NCBI RefSeq assembly: GCF_000516985.1
Contig: NW_006917097.1
Coordinates: 2,046,001-2,110,000 of the forward strand
DNA from: Pestalotiopsis fici W106-1
Lineage: Eukaryota > Ascomycota > Sordariomycetes > Amphisphaeriales > Sporocadaceae
Direction of reading: 5' to 3'
DNA length: 64,000 nt
Numbering within the stretch: the stretch's first letter is position 1; every line of letters begins with the position of its first letter. Shown piece by piece: positions 22,619 through 32,719 of this stretch. The translations under genes and the position numbers were made by a program. Under the pieces are notes generated by a model. The model made no database searches. It saw only the letters and a list, made by a program, of their open reading frames with translations, and had not been told where the DNA came from.

Positions 22619-24469
22619 TCATGCTACAGAGCAAAGCAAATCATCACTTTCCCTCTCAGCATAGGATGATCTTTCATAGCCGCACACTCTCGTCGTAAGC
22701 TGTCTCAACAGATTTGTAATGTGCATGTGATGAGTCGAGTTATACTCTGAAATAAGCTGTACGGCAAGAGCCAGGGCATCTTCGGGATGGAAATTGAGTT
22801 GAAAATGAGCTCTGAGAAAGGATACACCAAAGTAGCCATTGTGTCGGGGAACTTTGCGGCCCTGTCCTATGATGTCGTAGAAGCGCTTGGGGCTGCTCCC
22901 CTCGCTCGGCCGTGGCCTCAGCAGTAAGATGACATCTTGCAAAGCTTCCAACTCCCGCCCTCCGGTAGACCATACGACCCAGTCGCCATACTCTGCCTTT
23001 GAGGGAAGATGTGCAAAGGGCAAATGTTTGGCTTCATCTAGATACAAGGTGTTCATGTCTCGAATGTCGACGGCTGGGATCTGTGGTGGCCACTTGGGAT
23101 CCGTGGTGGATCCATGATCAGACTCTGTGGCTTGACACAGCCTGTGAACCCCTTCCGTGATGCGAATACCAGCCCATTGCCGATCTTTGAGCAATCGAGA
23201 CGGCGGTGCGGCTTCTCTAGAAGGCGTGGGATCGATGCTTCTTGCCTTGCATGCGTTACGTGCCGCATCCGCGTCAGCCGTAATCTGGAGAGTTCTGGCG
23301 ACACGAGCTGCCAATTGTAGCCCGCACCTAGCATACCATGAGTCGGCATTGTTGATCTCAGGTTGGGGGAATTGCATGAGCTCCAAAGCAATTTTCCACC
23401 TTGACTTGGGATGGTCGAAATAAATGTCATCGTCCCTAGACTCGGATGACGAGGATCGGGATCCAAGGCCGTCATCCTGTCGACGGACACTGTGAAGCCC
23501 GCCGACAGTGGTGTCCAAGTGCTCCTGTACTCGGAGCTGTGGTCGGGGAGGCGAGTCATTGCGTACATGTGCAGACTGCGTATCGCAGGCAGAGACGACA
23601 GGTGGCAACTCGCTCCATGCTCGAGTATCATGCCCACTTGAATTGCAAGCATGCGACGCTGGGCCACGCAAGCCGCTGGCTCGTAAACTTGATCTCTCAT
23701 GCGCGCGAGGGGGATGACTTGAGCGTGGGCGAATATCGGGCCTAGCCACTGGTACACGGTTCAAGCCACAATGTTCCGAAAGTCTTTGGTGCGAGGAAGC
23801 GCCTTGCGGTCCCCAGACGCGAGTATAGTACGCCTCTTTCCGTTTTCTGATTGCCTCGATAGCTTGAGGTAGTTGTGCCATTTGGCCTTCATGGTATGTA
23901 AGCGGTCGATCCCGCACCGACTCGAGCAACTCAGAGACGAGATCCTCAAGGCGGTCACTGGCACATATCCAGGACCTCAGTGCCAACGTGTCAAGGAGCT
24001 TTTCAATGTCGAGAAGCTGACTCAAGGAGGGCACCTTCGGGTCTAAATGGGCGCGCACCTGCAGCACGCGCCCGGCGTCGCGGTACACGTGAGCCAGCCT
24101 CGCCACCTGATGTCGCGTCTCGGACTCGTCCTGTCGATTTATGCAGAGCTCGTCCATCCAGTAATTGACCTCCTGGCCCACGTACAGGCTGTGCTTTAGA
24201 GTTTTCCTGAGGACAATCTCGCAACATTTTGTGATCTTCACGGGCCTGTGGTTGATGATGACGGTCGTGGTGGCAAGACTGGTATCATGACCCCCATCAT
24301 GCGAGATGACATGGTATTCTGGAGCGTACTCTCGAGTGCAGACGAAGAGCTCGCACTCGAGCTCACGAGGACCTGGATCATCGTGATCGTTGATGATCCT
24401 TAGTAATCGAACCTGTTGCCTCGTATCCGTCATTGGGATGTTTCGAAACATGTCGATCTTGCGAGCCAT
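22619..24469 (-). CDS. HET-domain (heterokaryon incompatibility) protein
   Basis: One open frame of 616 aa from the ATG at 24469; a TTG extends the frame upstream but is unlikely to be used. HET domains mediate non-self recognition and programmed cell death in filamentous ascomycetes, often as accessory genes. The central HET signature is present at about residues 95-125: YWMDELCINRQDE followed by QVARLAHVYRDAGRV. The next expected element, an RxW..QE-like motif, reads RVWGPQGASS, so the usual Glu is missing. From about residue 240 to 350 the frame is low-complexity. The C-terminal 250 residues look well structured (for example WKIALELMQFP and GDWVVWSTGGRELEALQ). A second frame is open across 23757-23053, so a compensated frameshift in the middle is possible. 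Confidence 0.75.
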   Translation of the reverse strand: MARKIDMFRNIPMTDTRQQVRLLRIINDHDDPGPRELECELFVCTREYAPEYHVISHDGGHDTSLATTTVIINHRPVKITKCCEIVLRKTLKHSLYVGQEVNYWMDELCINRQDESETRHQVARLAHVYRDAGRVLQVRAHLDPKVPSLSQLLDIEKLLDTLALRSWICASDRLEDLVSELLESVRDRPLTYHEGQMAQLPQAIEAIRKRKEAYYTRVWGPQGASSHQRLSEHCGLNRVPVARPDIRPRSSHPPRAHERSSLRASGLRGPASHACNSSGHDTRAWSELPPVVSACDTQSAHVRNDSPPRPQLRVQEHLDTTVGGLHSVRRQDDGLGSRSSSSESRDDDIYFDHPKSRWKIALELMQFPQPEINNADSWYARCGLQLAARVARTLQITADADAARNACKARSIDPTPSREAAPPSRLLKDRQWAGIRITEGVHRLCQATESDHGSTTDPKWPPQIPAVDIRDMNTLYLDEAKHLPFAHLPSKAEYGDWVVWSTGGRELEALQDVILLLRPRPSEGSSPKRFYDIIGQGRKVPRHNGYFGVSFLRAHFQLNFHPEDALALAVQLISEYNSTHHMHITNLLRQLTTRVCGYERSSYAERESDDLLCSVA

Positions 24470-25545
24470 GGTGAAAGCACTCCAACTTTTGGAGTTTACC
24501 AATAAACACGGAGGAAAATCAAGAATAAAAGAATGACAAGGTCGGCAAGTTTAGTGTTGCAAGAAGACAGAATTTACTATCCTAAACAGACTCATGACAT
24601 TTAAATATTGATTATGGCGGACAGGCAGACATTGGTATATTTGTTTCTCAGTTTCGGTCCGAAGGACAAGTATGAATGGATGTATGCAGCTTGCCGCAAA
24701 CCTCCTTGATAAAATTGCGACTGTGGACCGTTTCTGGAGTCCTGCATGATGTGACTGTCATTTTTTGCTCTGTCTGAAGTGCTTTGTTTTTTTCGGGTCG
24801 AGCAGGTTGCATGTCCTGGATGTATTGCATTGGTGGTCTCCCAAAGAAGAAAAGCTGGCATGTACCTCACTGGCATGAATGCGTACTGTGTAGCATCAGT
24901 CGCCGGCAAATGTTCCTCGCTACGCGGATAGCTCAGAGCTCAATCGATTTGGGGGAGGGGAGAGTTCATGTATCCCTCCTATAGGGCTGCTCGGCTCCAG
25001 GGTTGCAATCGTTCGTGCAACGACATTTGGTGAAACTGCCGTATTCTAGAACCAGCCTCTTCTAGTCAAAGGGTTTGTCGAGCATGCACATTTACAGACA
25101 AAGTTCATGCTCTTCCAAACTCTGAGTCCTATTCCAATTTGACCGTGTTTCCTTTCGAGGCCTGTCTGTCAGAGAAAAAGCAATTTCGTCGCATCATCGA
25201 GTCTCCAACTTCGTGTCGAAAACAGTTGCTTTTTTCGCTTAATAAAAGTCTTATCATTGGCTGTGTATCTTAGTGAGTCAAAAATCATCTCATCGAAACA
25301 TGACCACAGTTGATACGTCGTTCTGGGTAGTTGGATAGATCGGCATTCAGCTAGTAAATACTGGGCAGCAAAAGTAGCATATACGAGGGACAGCATTTCA
25401 AATAAGCATTCTCAAAATATATTTTCTGCCAAAGAATGAATGTTTGTCTATGCACAATCTGTTGTCCGGACTTGCAGATAAGGCTGAAATGAACATGGGT
25501 GTTTTTCGATCCAGTTCCAGGGAGAACCATTGCCACGTCGTCCTA

Positions 25546-25597
25546 TCCCTTTAAGCACGGAAAATGGTACATTTTCGATACGTACCGAAATTCCACT
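25546..25597 (+). repeat. Left terminal inverted repeat of the MITE
   Basis: It begins TCCCTTTAAGCACGG and contains the near-palindrome TTCGATACGTACCGAA. It matches the right terminus at 51 of 52 positions. Confidence 0.92.
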
Positions 25598-25826
25598 TTT
25601 TGGACCAGTTAGAATAAAGAATTTAACATGGGATATCTCGTCTTTTGTATAGAAAAAAACCAGACCCGCGTATTTTCGCGTATATCTAACAAATAATGCT
25701 AGAACAGCTGCGTGCAGCTGTTTAATTGATTTCCTTCGACGCGTTGCTTATACTTGCAAGCAGCTAAGCTTTTTATGGCGTAGCATAGCCTTAGCCGGAG
25801 ATTCTCATACGTTGATTGGCTAGAAA

Positions 25827-25878
25827 AGTGGGATTTCGGTACGTATCGAAAATGTACCATTTTCCGTGCTTAAAGGGA
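25827..25878 (-). repeat. Right terminal inverted repeat of the MITE
   Basis: This is the inverted copy of 25546-25597; on the minus strand it begins TCCCTTTAAGCACGG. The single difference is a C for T six bases before the inner end. Confidence 0.92.
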
Positions 25879-26057
25879 TAAGCAATATCATACATGTCCA
25901 TTTTTTTTTCTTTTTCTCTCCCTCGTCCGCTTGGCATGCCTCAAGTACGTTGTTCAATCTTCTCGGAAGTAACATCCCTATAGCCGTGTGGATCTCAACC
26001 ACACGGTCCAATGGGTGAGAGAGATATCAAAGGAACAATTCTTTTCTCTCGGCATAT

Positions 26058-27662
26058 TTAAGAGGCGGTGAAGGTCGAGTTGATGGGACCAAAGCGGATG
26101 TTGCTGTAAATGACCTGGTCGCTGGCCTGCTTGGACTCGACATCCGCAGGCACACCAGACGTGGTGTCGCAGCTGCCGCGGGCAATGCCGGGCGTCGAGG
26201 CATCCTTGTCGAGAGGGTAGCTGCTGTCGAGCCAGAGCATGTTGGCATAGTGCTGCAAAGGTGATCAATTGTCAGCCGAACAATTCTCGATCGGGTACTT
26301 TTCACCCCCACCAGGGACCAGAATAGGTAGTGAGTGGGAAAAGGCAAAGATCAGAGGATAAACTTACGTCGTCCCAGACTGACATGACCAGAACCATACC
26401 CTTGTCGAGAGCAGCACCCATCTGCTTGAGACCGCCCTTGCCCGAGAAGTCGTCAGTGTCACCAAAGGCCGTCTTCTGGGCGGAACAGTACGCGGTGTTG
26501 ATCTCGTTGCCGCTGGTACCAGAAATGGTGGACTCGGAGTTGGGAATGAGCTTGCCGTTCTGGACGTAGTAGCGCTTGATGCTCTCAAGGTCACCGCTCG
26601 AGCCCTTGATGAACTGCGTCACGACGCTGAACTTGGAGCCCGTGTCGACAGTCATGCCCGGGCCGTAGAAGTCCTTGACTCCCTGTCTGTACGAGTTGAA
26701 GTCACAGCCATCTGGGTCGCAGTCTCCGGCGTAACGGGTGCTCGAGTATGTTCCACCGCAGGCGTCTCCCGAGCAAGAGTGCTGAGCGTTGTTCTTGCAG
26801 GGGTGTGGGGTGTAGGCCGTGGAGATCTTGTTGGCCTCTGTATTATTTGTCAGTCATGTATCTCCCAATACGCCCTCTCTTTTATTGTCTTCTGTGACTT
26901 ACCCCAGATATCCATCTCGGCACAGCAAGAACCCATGGCACCAACACCGGCGTTGTCATCGTTAGTGGAAGGTGTCCAGGAGGCACTGTTGGCCTTGCCA
27001 TCGATGAACTTGAGGTCACGCGGGCACTGAGCATCGCAGTACCCTGTGCCGTATTTGGCACCGGCCTTGTTGGTCGAGTACTTGGACTTGCCACCATCTT
27101 CGTCCATGGAAACAAAGTACAAGGCTCCGTTCAAACCACAGCCGAGCTTGGACAGGTCGACATCAAAGGTGAACTCGTTGCCCAAAAGCTTGAACATTTG
27201 GTACTTGTCGGCTCCGTTCATCAGGTACATACGAGAGCCAATGTTTGTGGCTGGTATCTATCAGTCAGCCTTCACCATGTCTGAAGAGTATGTAGAGGAG
27301 TCATTACAGTATTGGCCCTTGGTGACAAACTTCAAGGTCAGAGCATCGCCGCTGGTCGATGCGCCGTAGGTGCCAGAGTAGTCAGCACCGTCGAGAGCGC
27401 AGTTGGTGGCACACGAAGCAGCGTCCTTGCAGATGGTCGAGTTCCACTCGTTGCCGGTATAGCAGTTGGTATAGCCATTGATATCGTGCAGCCATCGCCA
27501 GTTGGCGTCGACAGTGACCTCGCCATTGACCGTTGTGCAGCTACCACCAGCGGCGCAGTTCTTCCAGGTCATCTTGGGATGCGTCTCGGTTGTCTGCGTG
27601 CCGACAGCCTGGGCATCGCCAAGGGCCAACAGGCCACTGATGACAGCGATTTTCGAAATCAT
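26058..27662 (-). CDS. cbh1: GH7 cellobiohydrolase (exoglucanase I), catalytic module only
   Basis: Four exons on the minus strand: 27662..27308, 27250..26903, 26837..26368 and 26252..26058. The introns (57, 65 and 115 nt) have GT-AG ends and consistent phases; the product is 455 aa. It hydrolyses cellulose processively from reducing ends, releasing cellobiose. A signal peptide covers about residues 1-19, ending AQA. The GH7 catalytic stretch [11 protein letters not shown] gives nucleophile Glu230, Asp232 and acid/base Glu235. Many Cys residues for the disulphides and the WRW substrate-tunnel segment are present. After the core ending in [11 protein letters not shown] there is no linker or CBM1, so this is a module-free cellobiohydrolase. 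A TATA box and a CreA-type site lie upstream. The enzyme is secreted. Confidence 0.96.
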
Positions 27663-27783
27663 GATTGCTTCGTGCCGATTTGACTGCAACAAAGAATGGG
27701 TGAGAGAAGAGACGGGATACTCTGAGTGGCTGGTGTCCGGTGAAGAGCGAGATGAAAACTCGACAAGAGCACATCATGGCCAA

Positions 27784-27790
27784 CTTTATA
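27784..27790 (-). promoter_or_regulatory. TATA box of cbh1
   Basis: On the minus strand this reads TATAAAG, 122 bp upstream of the cbh1 ATG, a usual position for strongly expressed fungal cellulase genes. Confidence 0.65.
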
Positions 27791-27796
27791 CATTTC

Positions 27797-27802
27797 CTGG
27801 GG
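27797..27802 (+). promoter_or_regulatory. Possible CreA/CRE1 carbon-repressor site
   Basis: CTGGGG matches the SYGGRG consensus and lies 7 bp upstream of the cbh1 TATA box, where a repressor could hinder initiation. The motif is short, so chance occurrence is possible. Confidence 0.4.
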
Positions 27803-28093
27803 GCGAGAGAACAGTTTTGCGTGAATTTCCCAATACGGATGTCGGCCTTTGTTTTCCACAGACCTCGTATGTAGAGTATCAGCAGCGGCTGGACACATCG
27901 GCAACTTGGGCCTGCTTGCCGGCACAGTGCACGCTTCCTGGCTGTAATCATCATCGTGGCGATGAGCTCCGAAGAGATACCGATGATCTGTATCTTGACC
28001 TTGTGCGGCAGGAGAGAGATAAGCGGGTCCTGAGTATATGGCTTGATTCTCGCTTGGCCTAGAGGTTGCATGGACGTGCCGAAGTGCATAAAG

Positions 28094-28109
28094 TATCCCC
28101 ATGGGGATA
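28094..28109. promoter_or_regulatory. 16-bp perfect palindrome in the cbh1 upstream region
   Basis: TATCCCCATGGGGATA is fully self-complementary and lies about 430 bp upstream of the cbh1 ATG. Paired CCCC/GGGG half-sites suggest a dimeric zinc-finger operator, but it does not match the strict CreA consensus. Confidence 0.4.
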
Positions 28110-29711
28110 TGAGTCGATTAATCTGTTCTAGGACATGAGCTCAAATTCCTGTCGGCACACGCTCAGAACCACACAAGACCAGAAACTCGTTGATAGAATT
28201 GAGCTTGGAGCCTCTTTGGAGCCTCACCAACGTCAATTGTGTGTAACCATAGCTATTATAATGTAATTTCTGCCCTACTGTAATGAATCATCTCTGTTTG
28301 ACTTGGCCAAGACGTTGAACTCTGACGCTGGCCAGTTGTTGTATCTTGGCTTGGAGCAATGTACACCTGAGATCTTGAGCCCCTTTCTTGGCTGGAGTCT
28401 AAAGTCGTCTACCGTCCATCTTAGGTAGGCCTGCCCAGATTGTATTTGATGGCACTATGATGGCACAGGGCAACTTAATATGCGTATATATTGGAACGCA
28501 TTACTGGCCGCATGAACGCTATCCGAAAGCCAAGAGGTATAGCAAGCGAATGGGATATCTCAAATCCGGTAGTTCCTGGATCCCTTGCCAAAATTCGTGA
28601 TTTACGCCTATTTAAGCATATCTTGTGATTGCTGTACATGGGTATGGTCGCAATAACCCAAATGACAGAAGATTCTCTCCCATAGGCCACCGAAAGGTTG
28701 GGTGTTTTCCGTGAATGGTTGTCATATCCAACCTGTAAGAGAACTGGCGTTACTGGGTCTCACACACAAGACTTGCTTCTTTGCGGACAAGCTCAATAAG
28801 ACCGCTCTCGGAGACGTCTAATGGCGGCTAAACTTGAAGCCTCAACAGGTCGAAATGAGCAACCTATTTCGGCAGCGCGCGGTCGTTAAGGGTATGGTTG
28901 CGCAAGGATTCCCCTCAATCCGACTTGGAGAATGCAAACAAGCTCGCCGCCCGCTGCATGCTGTGCGAATCGAGGACCAATAACCTTGACCGCCAAGCCC
29001 TATCGTATAGGAACGTTCCGAATGAGCCATGATATTTATAACTGACATGGCAAAGTGCCTTCCGGTTAAATGCCCATATCGCCCAATGATTTTCTTGGCC
29101 CCGAGGGAAATTCGGAAGGCAGCCTAGATCGACATGTGTAGCCGTGGACATTACGGCACCACAAAAGCCCACTTGAACATCCATTATCTCATTTGATTAC
29201 TCGCATCTCAAGGATTAAATTGCGCATCTAGCGCACATCGAAGGCTGCCGGAGATAGATTGTTGTGAGAGCTGAGTTTAGCCTTGCAGGCAGCGTTGGCT
29301 TTTGTATCCGTCTCGTAATGTCACATTCGGAACATGACAATCTCTCGGAAGCCAATGGACTTGAAAGAGCGATATTGCTAGGAGAAGAGCCGTGGTGAGA
29401 GCAGGAGGCGAATTTCAGGCCTCCAAATCACACGACCAATCTTGAGATTTCTTCTCATGTCAGGACCTTGACCAGTTGATTCATGATGGGCCGGTTCATG
29501 GAATTTGTCAAGGAAGTTTCTCGCGCTGTATATGTCGTCCGATAAGCGCGGGTCATGCTCCGATTGGGAAATGCCATGTCACATTGGCAAAAGGCAATTC
29601 TCCCAAGATTGCGTACGCGGTAACCGCTTAGTGGCTAGCCCACAGCCAACGCTCTCTTTTGTGGTTCCGTCTTGAGTTTTGCAAGCAGCGCCATGAAGAT
29701 CTGATGTCTCT

Positions 29712-30395
29712 TTAACGCGCTTCTCCACTGCCGTCGTCAGGAATGCCCAAGGTCCCCAACTTATCATCCAGCCACCTTGCGAGCTCCTCGGCATGTCGTC
29801 TCATTTGCACCACGGCGCTAGATCTCACGCTGCCCGCGGTTGCAAGACTGTTCGTGGTAGGCGCAGCGCTGACCACGCTCGCAACTTCACTCGGGCTGCC
29901 CAGTGGTGGGCTCGAGTGTGACTCCGCTGTGCCTGCCGTTTGCAGTTGTTGCGAGCTCGGAACTGCAAGACTTTGCTGGTGCTGTGACGAACCGGCCAGT
30001 TGGGACGAGTGAGGTTCTGCCTGCGCACCAGCACCGCTCTGGGACGGCCCTATGCAGACAAAGAGCAGACCACACTTCAGCTTCCTGACGACCAGAACCC
30101 CAGCGCTCAGCTGTATTGTGACGGCGGCTGACTTGGCCTCGCTTCGTGATTCTTGCGATCCTTGCGGCAGGGCATCGCTGACGGCCTCGCCCGAGGAGTA
30201 GATGCCCCATATAGAGGCGGCAACGGTGCTCTGCGTGCGCAGGGTGCTGACGGGGTTGGTCGAGGCGTGGGCGAGCAGCTTGCCAGACAGTGTACTCAGC
30301 AGGGCGGTATGTATCTGCGGCGAGAGGTTCGAGTGGAGAAATGAGGTCAGACGCTTGGTCAGAAGAAGGGGTGGCGTGGGCGCTGAAAGTGACAT
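29712..30395 (-). CDS. Roadblock/LC7 protein resembling LAMTOR2 (Ragulator/EGO-type subunit)
   Basis: Single exon, 227 aa from the ATG at 30395; the open frame runs further upstream only from a TTG. LAMTOR2-like features are an N-terminal helix LLLTKRLTSFLHSNL, the strands TALLSTLSGKLLAHAS, the helix TQSTVAASIWGIY, then AVTIQLSAGVLVVRKLKCGLLFVCIG. Together these form the alpha-beta-alpha roadblock fold (about residues 9-130). A Ser/Gln/Ala-rich stretch of about 65 residues is inserted before the last helix VVQMRRHAEELARWLDDKLG; animal LAMTOR2 lacks it and is about 125 aa. Roadblock proteins of this group scaffold Rag GTPases on the lysosome/vacuole for TORC1 signalling. The family call rests on pattern and spacing; the complex membership is inference. 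Confidence 0.72.
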   Translation of the reverse strand: MSLSAPTPPLLLTKRLTSFLHSNLSPQIHTALLSTLSGKLLAHASTNPVSTLRTQSTVAASIWGIYSSGEAVSDALPQGSQESRSEAKSAAVTIQLSAGVLVVRKLKCGLLFVCIGPSQSGAGAQAEPHSSQLAGSSQHQQSLAVPSSQQLQTAGTAESHSSPPLGSPSEVASVVSAAPTTNSLATAGSVRSSAVVQMRRHAEELARWLDDKLGTLGIPDDGSGEAR

Positions 30396-31150
30396 TTCGT
30401 CGTCTGGTGGCCGTGTATGCTCGTCAGGGATCGTGGAGGGGAGTGTTTTGGGCGGTCGAGGAGGTAGGCAACAGGTTGTTTGACCCAAGTTCCCCCGCTA
30501 CAAGAGTTTCGGTTCCTTTCACTGCTTTGGTGAGGTATTGTGTCTCCAATGGGTTTGGTATAGTTTCCTCGTGTTGTTTTCTATGCCTTGTGCTGTCAAA
30601 CAATGTCGTGTTGGCTTGTGCTTTGACGTAGTTGCATGAAATTATTGTTGAGTTACAGTGAAAGAAAGCAAAGCTGAAGCTGCCCATGACGATCGGGAGT
30701 TCAATTGGGCCCCCTCGACTTCGTCACAGGCGGCTGGTGAACAGGGGGGGAAGTGCCCGCTCAGTGGCCCGTGCATTGTCTATTATCAAGCGACTATTAC
30801 TACTGTGTACAGGTGTGTGCACCCTATACGTTAGGTAAGTGTGTAGTTGGCCAAGCTATTAGAAACGGGGAATATTCCCAAAGGCCCCCAAGTAATACTC
30901 GATTTACGAGCAATTACCTACATATATGATGTAAACATATTTACTCTGTTTGACACAACTTTGAGTCAGCTCATTGCTTCAATCACGATGAGCAAATGCG
31001 CTAAAAGACTACCACTGCTGGATACTCTTTTGTATTGTTTCAAAGCTAACAACAAATTCTCCCCTCAGCTCACATACTCTCGTCCCTACCCAACCCCCAG
31101 AAGATGCCATGAGAAAAACTCAAATGCTACTACACCTTTGTACATCAAGC
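30396..31150. other. Intergenic region
   Basis: Promoter side of the roadblock gene and 3' flank of the pseudokinase gene, both on the minus strand. No gene seen. Confidence 0.55.
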
Positions 31151-32719
31151 TCATAGGTGGTATCCCCATAGGAATTGCGTATGTCTTATGTTTGAACTGT
31201 CGACCTCCTTGCAAGTTTGTTTGATGTCGGCCAGAAGATTGTCCAGCGGTGTAGGATCCGGCTTGGGCTTTGCGAATCTGTTGGTGGTTTGCAAGTAATT
31301 GACCAGCCCCTTTGTGTACTCCTGCTCTGCAATCTCCTCGTCTTCGGCCCTCTTCTCACGCTTCCACTGCTCAATCTGTACGTGTGTCGTAGTGATGGTT
31401 GCCTTACCCTCGTCCTTGACGGTGCGGAACTTTTGATACAAGTCTTGGCCCTCTTTGTACAACTTCCAACTCATATGCTTCCTGTCATTCGGCGTGTTCC
31501 GGTCCGCCAGGTCGAAATACTCCCTGCGTGCATAGAGAGAAAACACAAAGTTCTTGAGCACATCTGTGTACGGCGCCGCTCCTATTGTAGTCGTCCACTC
31601 AGCCTGGGTCATTTGCCGAACCCTGTCAAAGTGGCGATTGGCTATGTGGGTTTCTATCGGGTGAATCATCATTGACGAGATGACGTCCGCGACTGCGCGG
31701 TACTCACTCGTAATGGTGTAAGTCTGATCTGGCTGGAGCAAGAAAACGAGTCAGCAAGACATAATCTTTCAAGACGGACAGAAAAGTAAGCTTACCCCAG
31801 GTGGATGCATGGGATCGCGCTCATAATTGTTTCGCAGCTCTGCCAGTGTGTGGGGTACACCCATCTGGGGGGCCATGGCTATCTGATCCAATGAAGGGTC
31901 TTGCGTGTCGTCGAGTATGCCATTATACACCCCAGAGATGTAGTTGTGCTTGAAGTTGCCCAGCTTGCAAAGACCAAAGCTTTCATGGGGTGTCTGTGGA
32001 TGGCAGAACCAAATGGTTCTTGGAGTAATGTTGCGATGAAGCACGGTCATCCAATCGATATTGGCATACTTGGTGACCCAATCATTCTCCTTCACGTCCC
32101 AGTCTTCGCGTATGCCATCGTGCAGCCAGGCCAGGGCACTGAGCAGAGAGCAAAGAACATGCCAGCAGAAAGCCTCGGGCAAGAATGGCTGGGGCTCTGG
32201 CTTTGGGTCTGGGTCTTGCCCCAGTTCAATACGTTCCTGTCTTTCTCTTGCCTCCTGGTCAATCTGGATCGCTGACTTGGCCGTGTGCCTTGTGTCAAAG
32301 AGCATGTTCTCTAGAGTTCCCGCATTGCAATAATCCCAGATGAAGAAGTCGCGCGGGGGCAGGGTGAGGTTTGCATTCGGTGCCGTTTCTATCTGGATCC
32401 AGTCAACGAGGTTGATCAGGTTCTCGTGGTTCAGCAGGCGCAGTATCGAAGTCATGATGTTCCATTCATTTGGATGCAATATGTGCGACAGTGGTGTCGG
32501 ATTGCCCTCGGCATCTTGAAGTCGATGACTAACATCGCGAGCAAGGAACTCGAAGCGATCACTCTTTCGACTGACTTTCCAGAGACCCGGGAACTTTTCG
32601 GCTCCAAACTCGTACTTTAAAGATCTGTTCAAAGCTGCAAATTGTTCAAAGGGCTCGAAATCGATCTCAGGAAGAGGCTCATGTGAATCGGGTTTGTGGA
32701 CCATGTTTGCAAGTAGCAT
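31151..32719 (-). CDS. Protein-kinase-like pseudokinase
   Basis: Two exons on the minus strand, 32719..31796 and 31732..31151, with a 63-nt intron (GTAAGC donor, CTCCAG acceptor, phase 0); the product is 501 aa. The kinase fold is recognisable from FIWDYCNAGTLENML (hinge and helix D), AFCWHVLCSLLSALAWLH (helix E) and the catalytic-loop region. All catalytic motifs are altered. The VAIK-like strand reads FEFLARDV with no clear lysine. The HRD triad is HRN at 228-230 with Thr where the loop Asn should be. DFG is replaced by GNF at 254-256. It is therefore predicted to be catalytically dead, perhaps a scaffold. The C-terminal 190 residues carry the C-lobe helices and a charged helical tail with an EQWKREKRAEDEEIAEQEY stretch. 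No close family name is offered. Confidence 0.82.

Larger units (their letters stand above)
25546..25878. mobile_element. Non-autonomous Tc1/mariner-like MITE (333 bp) with 52-bp terminal inverted repeats
   Basis: The two ends, 25546-25597 and 25827-25878, are reverse complements over 52 bases with a single mismatch. Outside each end lies a TA dinucleotide (25544-25545 and 25879-25880), the target-site duplication expected of Tc1/mariner elements. The 333-bp interior has no ORF of note but holds a perfect 9-bp inverted repeat (25703-25711 with 25714-25722). Size, long TIRs, TA duplication and lack of coding capacity fit a miniature inverted-repeat transposable element. It sits 180 bp beyond the cbh1 stop codon. 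Confidence 0.88.
24470..26057. other. Intergenic region containing a MITE
   Basis: The region lies between the start of the HET gene and the 3' end of cbh1. Apart from the 333-bp inverted-repeat element described separately, no gene is seen. Confidence 0.65.
27663..29711. other. Upstream region of cbh1, no second gene seen
   Basis: Two kilobases between the cbh1 start and the 3' end of the LAMTOR2-like gene. It contains the TATA and CreA-like sites, a perfect 16-bp palindrome at 28094-28109, and TTAGCC (GGCTAA on the cbh1 strand, an XYR1-type hexamer) at 29277-29282. Short open frames are not convincing. Confidence 0.55.

Noticed and set aside
23053..23757. Minus-strand frame overlapping the HET gene as a separate gene
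   Set aside because: It starts at GTG within the HET gene and has no independent start context; considered only as a possible frameshift segment.
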